Assembly: GCA_013350335.1 (NCBI GenBank)
Contig: CM023534.1
Span: 24,757,302-24,821,301, forward strand
Direction: 5' to 3'
Origin: Chimonanthus salicifolius
Lineage: Eukaryota > Streptophyta > Magnoliopsida > Laurales > Calycanthaceae
DNA: 64,000 nucleotides
Shown: positions 43,946 through 54,870 of the stretch, piece after piece
Position numbering within the stretch: position 1 is the first letter of the stretch
Layout: each line of letters begins with the position of its first letter
Position numbers and translations under genes: made by a program
The notes under the pieces: generated by a model
What the model saw: the letters and a program-made list of their open reading frames with translations, nothing else
What the model was told of the DNA's origin: nothing
The model's database searches: none

Positions 43946-45794
43946 TCAAACTTGACACATTTTGCTTTTTGAAATGAAAGATTAACCACTTAAACTATAC
44001 CCATTTTAAATTTTGTGATTGATATGTAAATAATTATTATAAAAAGCGTTTCACATGTGGCTTTGATGGGCTTTATCAATTACTCTCGTATCTGCCTTTC
44101 TAATGGTGAGCACATACATACTCACCTTTAAAGTAAGCCATACAGCGACTATTACAAATATTTCACTAATTTATTTAAAAATAGAGGAAGAAATTTCCTA
44201 CTTAGCACTAAACAAGCACACAACATTCGATGATTGATGAGGCCAGCTTACCTTGATTGGTCATGTAGACTGCCACGTTGAATTCTTCCGCGATCTTAGT
44301 TATACGGGAGAGCATTTGAGCCAACTTTTGCTGCAGATGTTCATGTCAGTTAGGCCGCCCCCGATAGGAGATGGACAACAATGAAATAAATTGGATCAAA
44401 CGAATATTTATGTATATCTTCAATATTATTAAATATTGATAAAGTTAGGTTCTTTCATACGCGTTGCATGTGTCAGGTGAGGGGTAATGATTCTTCCACC
44501 ATAAGTTTTCATCATGATATACCACTTTTGAAAGGAAAATACAATTTTATTGTTATTTTTCTTATTTTCTCTCTTCTGTCTTTCAAAAAGAGGGTAAAAT
44601 GGTCTTTTCATTTTAAGGGTAGTGCACCATGATAAAAAACTCATGGTGCACGGATCATTATCCTCCAGGTGAGCCTTATGTATTATTTGAATATTAACAA
44701 AGTTAGTTCCATGTTACGCATGCACGATAATGTGTCGGTAGGCTCACTTTCTTTTGAAAGTTATTTTTTAATTATGTTTTTCAAAAACAGTTAGATTTAT
44801 TAAATTTTAAAATTCAAAATTTTTAGAAATCTAAAAGTCTATAATAAAAATGAAGGTAGTTTTGTATAAATTTCAATTAATAATTAAATAAGAATTAACT
44901 TATATTGAATAGAGAGACCCAATTCACATGGTATAGTATATTACGGAAGAAAGGTTTCAAATGTGGCACAGATGAGCACCACGTTAGGGTAAATTTTTTT
45001 ATGATGGGCATCCAAATAATTATGAATGAAAGAAAAATAAGATAAGGTATACAGTACAAACAAAAAATAAATAGGAAATGAATAAACGACGGAACTTGAA
45101 TTTACCTGCCGTTCTGCAAGCTCACCTCTTCCCGTGAAATCCACTCGAAAGAGAGCAATCACCGAATCCACAATCTATGATCCATGGTCCATACAGGGTT
45201 ATTTCTTTTCTTCTTTTGAATATTAATTTACATATGATTTTTAAAAATGATAGAAATAATGTTACATTTTATCATTGGTAAACATTTTTATATGGAAGAA
45301 TTCTTTTACTTTTTTTTTTTTTTTAAATTTCTATTTTACCCTTCCACTGTATTGGTTAAAAGGGTAAAATTAGAATTTAAAAAAAAATTGAATTCACGAG
45401 ATGAAAAACTTCTCCAATGTGAGAATGTGTACACTTTTATCATTTAGTAAAAATAAATAAAAAATTAAAATTTTCCGTTACCCCTCATCGTGATGAGATT
45501 CGGCAAATCAGCCACCATTTAATGTTTTAGGAGTTGAGATGACTACCACAAAATTAAATAAAGATGACTCACCAGAAGTCTGAAGGGTTCTTCAGACATT
45601 TTGGCAGCTAGGCCGAGGAGCAAGTTGTATTGGTGCTCGTAAGTGTAGGCCCGTGCGTAGATGATCTTCTCATCCATGATAATAAAAAATAGGCAACCAT
45701 CATTAAACATTTCATGCAAGTATAAAATTTACATGATGACCGCCAAAGTTGTACAAATCCAGTAATTCAGTCGTTTATGGCACTTTCCCACTCA

Positions 45795-45900
45795 TGATGT
45801 TGATTTAATTTTGGTGTGTGCTACTAGTAATGAAATCACCCGTGAAGATTTTACATTGAATATTCTGCGGTTTCTCATACGTAAATTCAAAAAAAAAACT
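45795..45900 (+). mobile_element. SINE 3' fragment in DMC1 intron 9
   Basis: GTGTGCTACTAGTAATGAAATCACCCGTGAAG...CGGTTTCTCATACGTAAATTC followed by an A-run resembles the tail half of the SINE at 4450-4622. The pol III head is missing. Confidence 0.45.
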
Positions 45901-46534
45901 TCAAAATTTTTAATTTGTATAAAATATTTCATTTTATTTGATAGTGGGAATTTATAGATTTAGATTAATGTAAAATTAGATAGGAATATATCTAATGAGT
46001 CTACTGAGGACCATGCAAACCAAAGTTTCCACTGAACCAAACTCGTTTTTAAGTTATACTTTTGATGAGTTTATCCATGTGGAATTTATTTATATTGATG
46101 GTAATCAATTCATTGGAAAGGACAAACTTTTTGTCTTAAATTTGTAGTCCATTAAAAATTATATAAATTAGATATATGTAAAGGTTATTATAAAATCCAT
46201 AAAAAATTAGGGAGTAATTTTTTTTGAGAATTTGAAAAACATGATTTAATTTTCCATCCAAGGTGATTGTTATGAGCTACAAATTCAAAGATAGATCTTT
46301 CTAACGAATCTATCATTAACATTAGTGCGCTGCATATATGTGAGATTATAAAGAGTAATGTTGAAGAAAGAGTGCAGTGGATCACGAAGAGTCTTGTAGA
46401 TGTTTAGGCTGAAGTGTTCTATTAGGCTCTATTAGATAGTGGGCTCCAGCCTGTGATAAAAGAATTATATGAACAGATAAATTATCATAGGGTCTATTAT
46501 ATTGTCAACAAATAAGAATAATTGGATCAGGGGT

Positions 46535-46730
46535 GCAAATATCGGCCGATACATATCGTATCGGCCGATATGTATCGGTTTTGAAGGAGTGAATATCAGC
46601 CGATATTCACCTTCTTGGTCGATATATCGGCCGTATCATATCGGCCGATATCGCTGGAGAGAGAAAAATATCGGCCGATATATCGGTCGATATATCGTGT
46701 CGGCCGATATATCAGCCGATAATGGTATTT
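46535..46730. repeat. TATCGGCCGATA palindrome cluster
   Basis: In about 195 bases the self-complementary words TATCGGCCGATA, ATATCGGCCGATAT, ATATCGGTCGATATATCG and near variants occur about eight times. Related but weaker text is at 13832-14110 and 62737-62900. It lies in intron 9 of the DMC1-like gene. Non-coding. Confidence 0.85.
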
Positions 46731-47184
46731 AAACCCCTGAATTGGATTATATTAGCCCATAGTTTTTTAAGATTAAAAATAATCATTAGATAAAAATTTG
46801 ACACGTCATGATTAATCCAACGGTGATGACGCATCAAACAAAAATTATAAATGGTTGGAACTAAGTTTTTTAAAAAAAAATTTAATACATTATATTTAAC
46901 AAAATTGGGTCCCACATAAGATCCTTGTGCCTGGGCACAAAAATGCCCAGTTGTCGAACCCCAACACATATGCCAATTAATCTATGTGTAGTCAACACTT
47001 CATTCCACGTGATACATAATGACAAAAAATTGAGAAGTTATCTTGAAAAATAGAATAACACCATGTGATATGAATGATATGAACACCTATCATTAATAAA
47101 AAAAATAGAATGTAAATTTTTCTACTATACCTGTGTTATAGTATATATATATGTAAAATAGAATTAAAGTTATTTGATTATGCC

Positions 47185-47186
<2 letters not shown>

Positions 47187-47268
<82 letters not shown>
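47187..47268. repeat. (TA)n microsatellite
   Basis: About 80 bases of uninterrupted alternating TA inside intron 9 of the DMC1-like gene. The Tyr/Ile frame it creates on the minus strand is not a protein. Confidence 0.97.
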
Positions 47269-47270
<2 letters not shown>

Positions 47271-47756
47271 TGAACATTTAAGAATTTAAATTTAAAATAA
47301 ATGAATTTCAATACAAATTTTAGATTCATTTAAAAATTTGAATATGAATTATATTGAAATTCAATCAAGCCCAGTTGTTGGAGTCTATCTCAGAATGTTG
47401 GGTCCATTTAGGCCCACCTATGAGTTTGTTTACTTGTTGAACATAAAGGCTTTGTATATATGGCACAACTACAACATATTGAACTTAATCTTATGATGGT
47501 CCATTTTATAAAAGTGCTCATTGTACGTTAGACATTCTTATTATGTTTGTTCAAATTGTTTACTTTTGATTCAATTCAGTGAATTGATCATCGTATCAAG
47601 ATCAAGATCAAATTTGTGATCATATGTGGATAAACAATTGATATTTCTTATCCAACAATCTGATACATGTGTAGGTGTCTAACTGGTCCATAGTACAATA
47701 GTTTGAACCTATCATTTATCTTCATTCCATTAAATATTTAAATTGAATGCTCTAAC

Positions 47757-49561
47757 ATTTCCTTTGGAGCAACGGTTCAAAAAAAGGAATGCATACTGTC
47801 AGCTGGCACATTGTCTGTCTCCCCAAAGCTAAAGGTCGCCTGGGCCTGCGTAACATTTGTGACATCAACGCTGCGTTCCTCATGAAACAAGCTTGGAGTA
47901 TTATTCGGAAAAAGGATAGCTTATGGATCAGATGGGCTGAAGCTAAGTATCTTCGGGGCAAATGCTTCTGGGGAGTTAAAATCTGCAGAAATGCTTCGTG
48001 GGGATGGAGATCTATGCTTAAGGTCAGGGACCAAATGAAGCCTCTGATTTACAATGCCATTGGTGATGGGAGAAACACCTTCTTTTGGTTTGATCCTTGG
48101 ATTCGCCCAGGCCTCATCTTGGCTGAACATTTTGGTGTTAATGCTATACTTACTTTAGGTATGAGCAAGCTTATCAAAGTTGCAACCTTTATCAACAATG
48201 GCTGTTGGTGTCTCCCCGATTCTTCCTCTCCCATTATTAACACAATCTGGCAGCTTGTTCGGGGAATTGCTTTGCCAAGAGCTCCATCCACCGATCAGGT
48301 ATGTTGGACTTTCAATCCTGATGGTCTGTTCTCTTTGGCTTCTTTCCTTCTTGCTCGGTCTGCAAATATTCCTTCTCCCAATTGGCTGCACCTTGTCTGA
48401 TTCTCTGGCTGCCTTAACAAGCACTCCTCCTTCGCCTGGCTTTACTTCCATAAGGGTCTTAAAACCAAGGTTTTTTTGGCCAGTTGAGGCATCCGATCTG
48501 ATCTTCTTTGTCCCCTTTGCTCCACTGCACCCGAGACAAGTAACCATCTCTTGATTTGCAACTTCACCTTTGAAGCCTGGTCTCTCCTTCTCCGGAAGTT
48601 CAGTCACCCTCTAACTGCCCTTCTTTCTCCTAATTCCTTACCCACTCTGGCGGTGTCTATCTCCTATCTTGAGAGGCTTGCTGCTGCCCTCTCTGTTCTG
48701 GAGATGATTTGGCATTGCTGGATCGAGAGAAACAGCAGGGTCTTCACCCACTGCTCGCGTAGCCCAGAGCAAATTTGCTATTCAGTTGCTTTGGATATTC
48801 GGTCCCGTATCCTTTTCTTGCTTTCTAATCAGCATCTGAAACAAGTCTCTTCCTTCTTCTCTGCTGTTTGGGACCTTCCTCCTTACCAGGAACCTCCGCC
48901 TAAACCCCCTGATCAACCAATTCCCCCTCTTCACCCAAACCACTCTTCTAGTCTACTCATACACTCCTTCAGCTCATCTGGGAATTCCTGGGTTTGTGCT
49001 ATTTTCTTTGGCTGTGAGAGTGAGACCCTTGGTACCATGGCTCAAAGAATTTGTAACTCTCAGTCGGGCTACCTGCCTATCTTGTTGTTCATTGCAGATT
49101 GTCTTTCTGCTGTCATCAACTCAAACCTTCATCTGGACAAAATCTTCATCAATGATCACAAACTCACGGTCATGCTAAGGAACTAAAAACCTGGGTGGCA
49201 TTTGCTGATTCACATTATTTCCATCCTCTCTCTCCTCGGCTTTTTACACCGCGACATCGACTCCATTAAGGAAACCCCTACGAGTTTACTTCACATTGCT
49301 GAGAACACCTGCTCTCAGTTAATTAATTAGTCTCCTTCCCATGCTTTGGCTACTGGATTTTTTTGTATTTAGCCTGAGGATCTATCAGGCCTTGTTTTGA
49401 CATTTTGTAGCCCACTTTGTGGGCCAGTTTGTTCTTTGGCTCTCTTGGTCCATTTTTTTGTTCTATACTTTTTTGCCTGACCCGGGCTGTGGGTTATACT
49501 GTACATTTTGGGCTCTCTCTTGAATGAAAATTACTAACCATCATTCAAAAAAAAAAAAAAA
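47757..49561 (+). mobile_element. 5'-truncated LINE in DMC1 intron 9
   Basis: Opens in the middle of ORF2 (FLWSNGSKKGMHTVSWHIVC, then LPKAKGRLGLRN). This is the zinc-binding domain that follows plant LINE reverse transcriptases. GDGRNTFFWFDPWI comes at about residue 90. The frame stops at 48400. A shifted frame from 48551 carries the end (FEAWSLLLR...EMIWHCWIERNSRVF). A 3' UTR ends with AATGAAAATTACTAACCATC and a poly(A) run at 49547-49561. It lies antisense to the host gene. Truncated and frameshifted, so inactive. Confidence 0.88.
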
Positions 49562-49648
49562 GAAGTAGAAAGTTGCCTTACATTGTCAAGAACTGCTCCC
49601 GCGTCCATCCCAAAACGTTCGGCGATTGGAATAATTCGATCTGGTCGG

Positions 49649-51657
49649 CTGCAATTGTGCCGGGTTGAGGAAGTAACAATAAAACATGACAAGTGGCATT
49701 TTTTGTGAAGATATATGCAATTGGAAGAACCCATATCCTACCCTAGTTGGCTTATCAGTTGGCATCAGGGCCCACTTAAGATGACCAGATATTGCACGTT
49801 GATGCCATTGAAGCCTTTAGGCTGGTGGATAAACGGTACGGTGCCAATTGCCAAAGATACCCATCTCAACACCAACCAACATGGGTTAAAGCAACAGAGC
49901 CTTGGATTGGACTAGGGTAGCATTAAGTGGGGGTGAATGTTACCTATAAGTATTCATATCTAACTTGGATTTGGGCTACTGGGCTAGTCAAATTTATACA
50001 TGTGAGGCTATTTCTTATCATAGTAAAATGATTATGAGGGAAAGTTGGGTGAGGAAACTTGAGATTTCCTAGGGAATTCATACCCCCCTTTTTCATGGGT
50101 TTAGAGGAGACAATGGGTTCACAATAAACCAACTAATTAGAAACAAGGTGACTTGTATTTCTTATTACAGACACAGAAATCAATTGCAACTATAAGATCC
50201 CTCCCCGTGTTCTCTTCGAGAATGTTATCTTCACCATCCAATATTGCCGAAGGGTGATTTAAAAAAAAAAAAACTGAGTGAAAAAAACTATTCCATACTA
50301 GAGGAACCATTGTCTCAACTCTCAAATTCCCTCCGCCAAACACAATCCCACAAGTTAAAGAACCAAGAGTCTAAAATAGGAGTGGCATACTGGCATTCAT
50401 ATTAGTTTGGCAAGAACATGCAACAACCCACTGACACAACAAAATTTCACTCCTATTGTACAAGGATTTGAAAGGGCACGTCTCTAAGAAGATTATCTGC
50501 CAAAAGGCGAAGTGATAAAATGCCAAAAACTAACCACAGCCGAATCCAAGAGTACGAGATCTATGCTTATGGTCTAAATATTTAAGTTTAAATATCCATT
50601 CCATAGTTTTAAACCTGATAACCAGAGTACATTGGTTGGCTGGCTTTTGGTGGATTGCTAACCGATAATCCAGTCTCCCACAATATGGCAGGTGAGGGCA
50701 GTGGACCCGACGAAGTAAATTTGAAACTTTCACAAGTAAACACGGTAGTACCATCTTGCATAAGCTTGTAGTATGACATGCAGCAAGTGCTTAGATTGCT
50801 ATAAGTGTGTAAAGAAGATAAAAAGGATACAACGTCCCCTCGGTGTCTATGTAGGTGACTTTCCCATTCCCACCGTGCATAGTAACCGGAAGCTACAAAA
50901 ATGCATTGGAAAAATCAGCTACAAAGGACTTTTACCAATCATCATGTTCAGTTTAATATTGGATAAATACTCATAATTTAAAATATGTACATCTTAAAAA
51001 ATTTATATTAAGAATTTTAGCGCATGACTTACTTTCAATATTTTTTTGTAACGAAAGGTAAGTATTCATTCAAGCGGGGAAGAAACCTTCCCAAAATTAT
51101 ATAGAAAAGCAAAATTCCCGTAGGAGGTGCAAAGAAAGATCAAAAAATTGCCCACAGATCGGGCCAAGCCATTACAAAAGGTAACGCAGAGGTTACAAGA
51201 AAGAGGGAAACAAAAGTTTAGAAGTCAGAAAAAACTCCAGCACTGCAGCTATCAGCTATCTTGAGCACTAGTAGTGTTGAGCCTTATCCAATTCATAGAG
51301 GTGCACCAGAGAAGATCATTGTTATTTGTGGAAAGTATCTCTCATATTGAGTTTTTGGAAGACTAAGATTTTTGCATCGGACTTACTTTCAATTCTACTG
51401 TGAGAAAGTGTCTTCTTGTTTTCTTAACTAACGAATTTATAAAATGACAAATGAGCACACTATGCATCTCCTTTTGGTGTCCATCCTAGGTATGGACCTC
51501 TCTCTTATTTATGTTTAAATTCGAGAATATAAAAATATGATCTAATTAATTATGTTTAAAGTTTAAACACAGAAACATAAAATTATATTAGTTAAACTAA
51601 TTAAATCATATTTTCATAATAAATGAACGTGAATGAAAATAAAAAAGAAAGTAAAAC
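49649..51657. other. DMC1 introns 7 and 8, unassigned content
   Basis: Apart from exon 8 (50831-50892) no coding part was seen. The stretch 51040-51300 (CGAAAGGTAAGTATTCATTC...) and 50220-50500 look like worn repeat DNA but could not be named. Confidence 0.35.
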
Positions 51658-52231
51658 CTGAGTCGAAACACAGAGTGTGTGTGCCAGCTGCGTCTTCCCC
51701 GACCTGATAGTTCATATGCAGATGTGAAATAAAAATGAGAGAAGAGAATATTATTAATGTGAAAACAATAATAACAACAGGTTTCTTACCGGAATTCTCC
51801 AAAAGCTTCCGTAATAGAAAGAGTCTCGATCCCGCCTTTTTTAAATTCAAAATGCATTTCAAAAAACTTCTCTGAAGAAAGTGAAAAAAAAAAGAAGGCA
51901 AAATTCTACACGCTGATGAAGTTACCACCTAAAAGCTCGTCTAAGGCTTGGCTTCCTGTTGTAATTCTAATTACCGATTTCCTCTGAAAAAAGAAGAGGG
52001 AAAAAATAGGCCTTCTTAATTTTTTTTGTGGAAGCATGAATCTCAGAATAATCTTTTTATCATATTATTGAAATTATTTTTTACCTTGAGCAGAACCTCA
52101 CTTCCTGTTATATAACCATAGTTCTAAATAGAGAAAAAAAGGAGAAGAACAATAGCAGAGATTTCAGATATCATGATATCAAATGACATGCAAACCATAA
52201 TTCGGCAGTTAAGAAATATCAGAGTGCTTAC

Positions 52232-52303
52232 AACGAGCTATTCCGAAGCTTCACAGATCTTATCCACCTTTGCCTCTGACAGTCCTTTTATCCCTGTCAA
52301 ACT
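52232..52303 (-). pseudogene. DMC1: DMC1 exon 3 with in-frame TAG
   Basis: Reads [20 protein letters not shown], then E-stop-LV before the donor GTAAGC. Other DMC1 proteins have lysine at the stop position (CEAAEK-V), so AAG has become TAG by one base change. The stop falls near residue 85, before the ATPase core, so a full protein cannot be made from this sequence. Confidence 0.85.
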
Positions 52304-53142
52304 CTAATGAACAGAGGAAGAATCCGATCAGAAGCTGTGAAAAATCAATCATCGGATCAACAACTGCAAATGGCCCTACCTTCTTCGTATGCATCATCAG
52401 TCCATTGCAGGTGTATATCCCTGCATCTTGAAGCTTCTTGACGTCTCCAGCATTGATCCCCTGAGAAATTACTGCGGAGAAGAGCGAGTATAGAATGAGA
52501 TTAAGTGACTTTCGTCTATACCAAGCGAAATAAGTGGAATCTCAGCAGCAGAACATGAAATTGAAATGATTACACATTGTATTCTCTTTCATCAGATTGA
52601 AATGAAGTCATGCATTTGAAGAATATGAAGCGAGCTGTGTGGAATCCAAAAAATGTGAAGCGAAATTCGGCCACAGAGATGAAATTCAATGAGAATGGAG
52701 TTATATATTTATGATTGAAATCAATGTTACAATACAGAAATTAAAAAACAGAGATCAGATGGATTTCGAACTACAGGAATCAATAAAGTAAGAAAGAAAC
52801 GTGGAAATCGATCGAGATAGAATCCGATCCGAAAGACAGCATGAAATGAAATGCAAATCAAGTTCTTAGTTGATCGATCGATGTTCTAAATCAAGCGAAA
52901 GAAATTTAAGTACAAAAATCAAGCGCTTCAACAGTGGATTCGCAATGTAGAGAAATTAGAAGTACATGTCTACAATTAGGAAGAAATTTCTATATACGGA
53001 TAAAAAAGAGAAAAGAAAGAAAGAAGAAACGTAAAAAAGAGTTACGTTTGTCAATCGATTCGAAGTATTCTTCTTCTTCCTCAAGATCATCTCGTTCGAC
53101 TAACTGGAGCTGGGCGCTTTCTTCAGATCTGAGCTCAGGCAT

Positions 53143-53215
53143 TTGGAGCGATTCAGATCTCTCCTTTGCCTCAGTCTACTGGAGAGAGAGAGAGAGCTAA
53201 TGAAGTGGAGTAGTA
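53143..53215 (-). promoter_or_regulatory. 5' UTR stretch of the DMC1-like gene
   Basis: Minus-strand sequence before the ATG contains a short CT tract (GAGAGAGAGAG on the plus strand, about 53180-53192). No secure TATA box was fixed. Confidence 0.3.
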
Positions 53216-53334
53216 GAGAGAGAGGATGAGGTATTTATAGATTGGCAACCGCGGAGGCCATCAGTCGTCTCTTTCCAACTCCCCGCTCTTCGCTCCGTTC
53301 CGTTTTTTAGTGGAACATGAGTACATGACCACGG

Positions 53335-53475
53335 CCATGCTTAAACCTGTTCACGGGCCGAGATGAAAAAAAGCCCGAGCCCATCTAAACTCCATTGGGC
53401 TTCTAAAGGCCAAAGCCTGCCCGATTAAAATATATGACACTTGTTTAAAGCCCTCTTAATTTATAACTCATTTAA
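53335..53475. repeat. GGGCCGAG/GCCCGAGCCC dispersed repeat
   Basis: Text such as CACGGGCCGAGATG, AAGCCCGAGCCCATC, TGGGCTTCTAAAGGCC and CCTGCCCGATTAAAATAT is a familiar dispersed plant repeat style. Related text with GGGCTTGGGCTT words lies at about 9300-9900. Non-coding; boundaries approximate. Confidence 0.4.
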
Positions 53476-53734
53476 AAAAAAAAAAAATTAGACCATTTAG
53501 GTCGGTGAGCTTAGACACTAATGAAATGGAGTCTCAATTAGAAGTCCAGATCCAAAATCCAAATTGACCAAAATATTCGAGTTCATTCCGTTATTTTTTA
53601 AGACAAGACATTTTATGACTTTTATTTGTCAATACTTTTTGGGAGCACTTACACACACCCGGAAATCCTGCCTCTACACACCCGAAACTGGATTTTCGTG
53701 GCAAATTACCATTTTACCCATGTATTTTCAATCA

Positions 53735-54350
53735 TTCGAATGAATGCCCAATTCATTTTGGCATTCATTCGAATGACTGAGTTGAACAGTAACATAGAAT
53801 ACTGTTCAGCCCATTCATTCGAATGAACATTCATTCGTATACGTTGATGGATTCATTCGAATGAATGCCAAAACGAACTGGGCATTCATTCGAATGATTG
53901 GGCTGAACAATAACACGGAATGCTGTTCAGCCCATTCATTCGATTCATTCATATACACCTGATTCATTCGAATGAATGCCTTCAAACGTGCATTCATTCG
54001 AATGAATCAGCTGATTCATTCGAATGAATGTATCAGAGAGAAACTGGGAATGACAGTCCCTCTGGTTCTAATGAATCAGTTGATTCATTCGAATGAATGC
54101 ACGTTTGAAGGCATTTATTCAAATGAATCAGCTGATTCATTCGAATGAATGTATCAGAGACAACCTGAGAATGACAGTCCCGTCATTCATTCGAATGAAT
54201 CAACCCATTTATTCGAATGAATGCACGTTTTCAAGGCATTCATTCGAATGAATGGGTTGATTCATTCGAATGAATGACGAGATTGTCATTCTCAGGTTGT
54301 CTCTGATACATTCATTCGAATGAATCAACTGATTCATTTGAATGAATGGA
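53735..54350. repeat. Left terminal array of CATTCATTCGAATGAATG palindromes
   Basis: Fifteen TTCGAA cores were counted in about 600 bases, nearly all within ATTCATTCGAATGAAT. They are separated by a few recurring spacers (GCACGTTTGAAGGC, GTATCAGAGA, TGACAGTCCC), and the spacers themselves occur in both directions. Confidence 0.9.
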
Positions 54351-54353
54351 ACT

Positions 54354-54363
54354 TATATATAAG
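54354..54363 (+). promoter_or_regulatory. TATA box candidate for the MULE transposase
   Basis: TATATATAAG sits at the inner edge of the left array, followed by a leader of C/T-rich words (CCCCATTTTCAAC-type repeats, about 54420-54720). The distance fits a promoter in the terminal repeat, as known in Mutator elements. Confidence 0.4.
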
Positions 54364-54870
54364 CATACATTTGATCGATCCACGAAATTCCACTCGTTTC
54401 ATTCCATTCAAAACCCTAAACCGTCGTTTCCCTCTCCCTCTCCCTTCTCCCTTAAAAGTTAAACCCCATTTTCAACACCGTTTTTTCACCCTTAACCCCT
54501 TTTGCAAAGACTTCTCCCTACAACATCATTTTCAACCCCCTTTTCAACTCTCTTTTCAATCCCAAATCCTTGAATCTCATTTTAATCTCAAACCCTTATA
54601 CCCCATTTTGAATCACCTTTTTCAAAGACTTATCCCTAAAACCCCATTTTCAACCTCCTTTTAAATCCCAAACCCTTAAACCACTCAATCCCATTTTTAA
54701 ATCCCATTTTCAACACACTCTCTGAATCTCTTACCTCGGGTCGAAGTTATTTCTCTCAAGCTGATGTCTGGATCTCATATCTCGAATCTAAGGTAACTCC
54801 TATCTCATTTTTTTTTTGTAGAAATCATTATTATTAGTGTTTTAGAGGTAGGTTTAAATCCTCAAGTAGC

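Larger units (their letters stand above)
43533..53142 (-). pseudogene. DMC1: DMC1-like meiotic recombinase, 13 exons, probably a pseudogene
   Basis: Exons: 53142-53046, 52471-52380, 52303-52232, 52123-52085, 51983-51929, 51835-51790, 51703-51658, 50892-50831, 49648-49582, 45665-45573, 45174-45106, 44330-44252, 43709-43533. All have GT-AG ends and phases that join exactly. Text includes MPELRSEESAQLQLVERDD, a DNA-binding HhH region, Walker [44 protein letters not shown] and Walker B region [13 protein letters not shown]. These are DMC1, not RAD51, versions. The family (known) makes the meiosis-specific strand-exchange filament. Lesions: TAG in exon 3, an extra C in exon 13, and a C-terminus ending [11 protein letters not shown] about 14 residues short of the usual 344. 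Retained introns point to an unprocessed copy. Sequencing error is possible for the C-run. Confidence 0.9.

Noticed and set aside
47093..47329. 78-codon ORF with a run of Tyr-Ile
   Set aside because: It is the translation of a TA microsatellite.
49715..49915. 66-codon plus-strand ORF in DMC1 intron 8
   Set aside because: Starts at an unsupported codon and has no family features. It lies between two good DMC1 exons on the other strand.
43533..53142. RAD51 instead of DMC1
   Set aside because: [27 protein letters not shown] and [10 protein letters not shown] text agree with DMC1. RAD51 has different residues after ARAY and at the C-terminus.
53735..54350. CRISPR-like array of CATTCATTCGAATGAATG repeats
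   Set aside because: Eukaryotic context, each repeat is a full palindrome, spacers recur and are inverted, and a MULE transposase lies beside it. These are transposon ends, not CRISPR.
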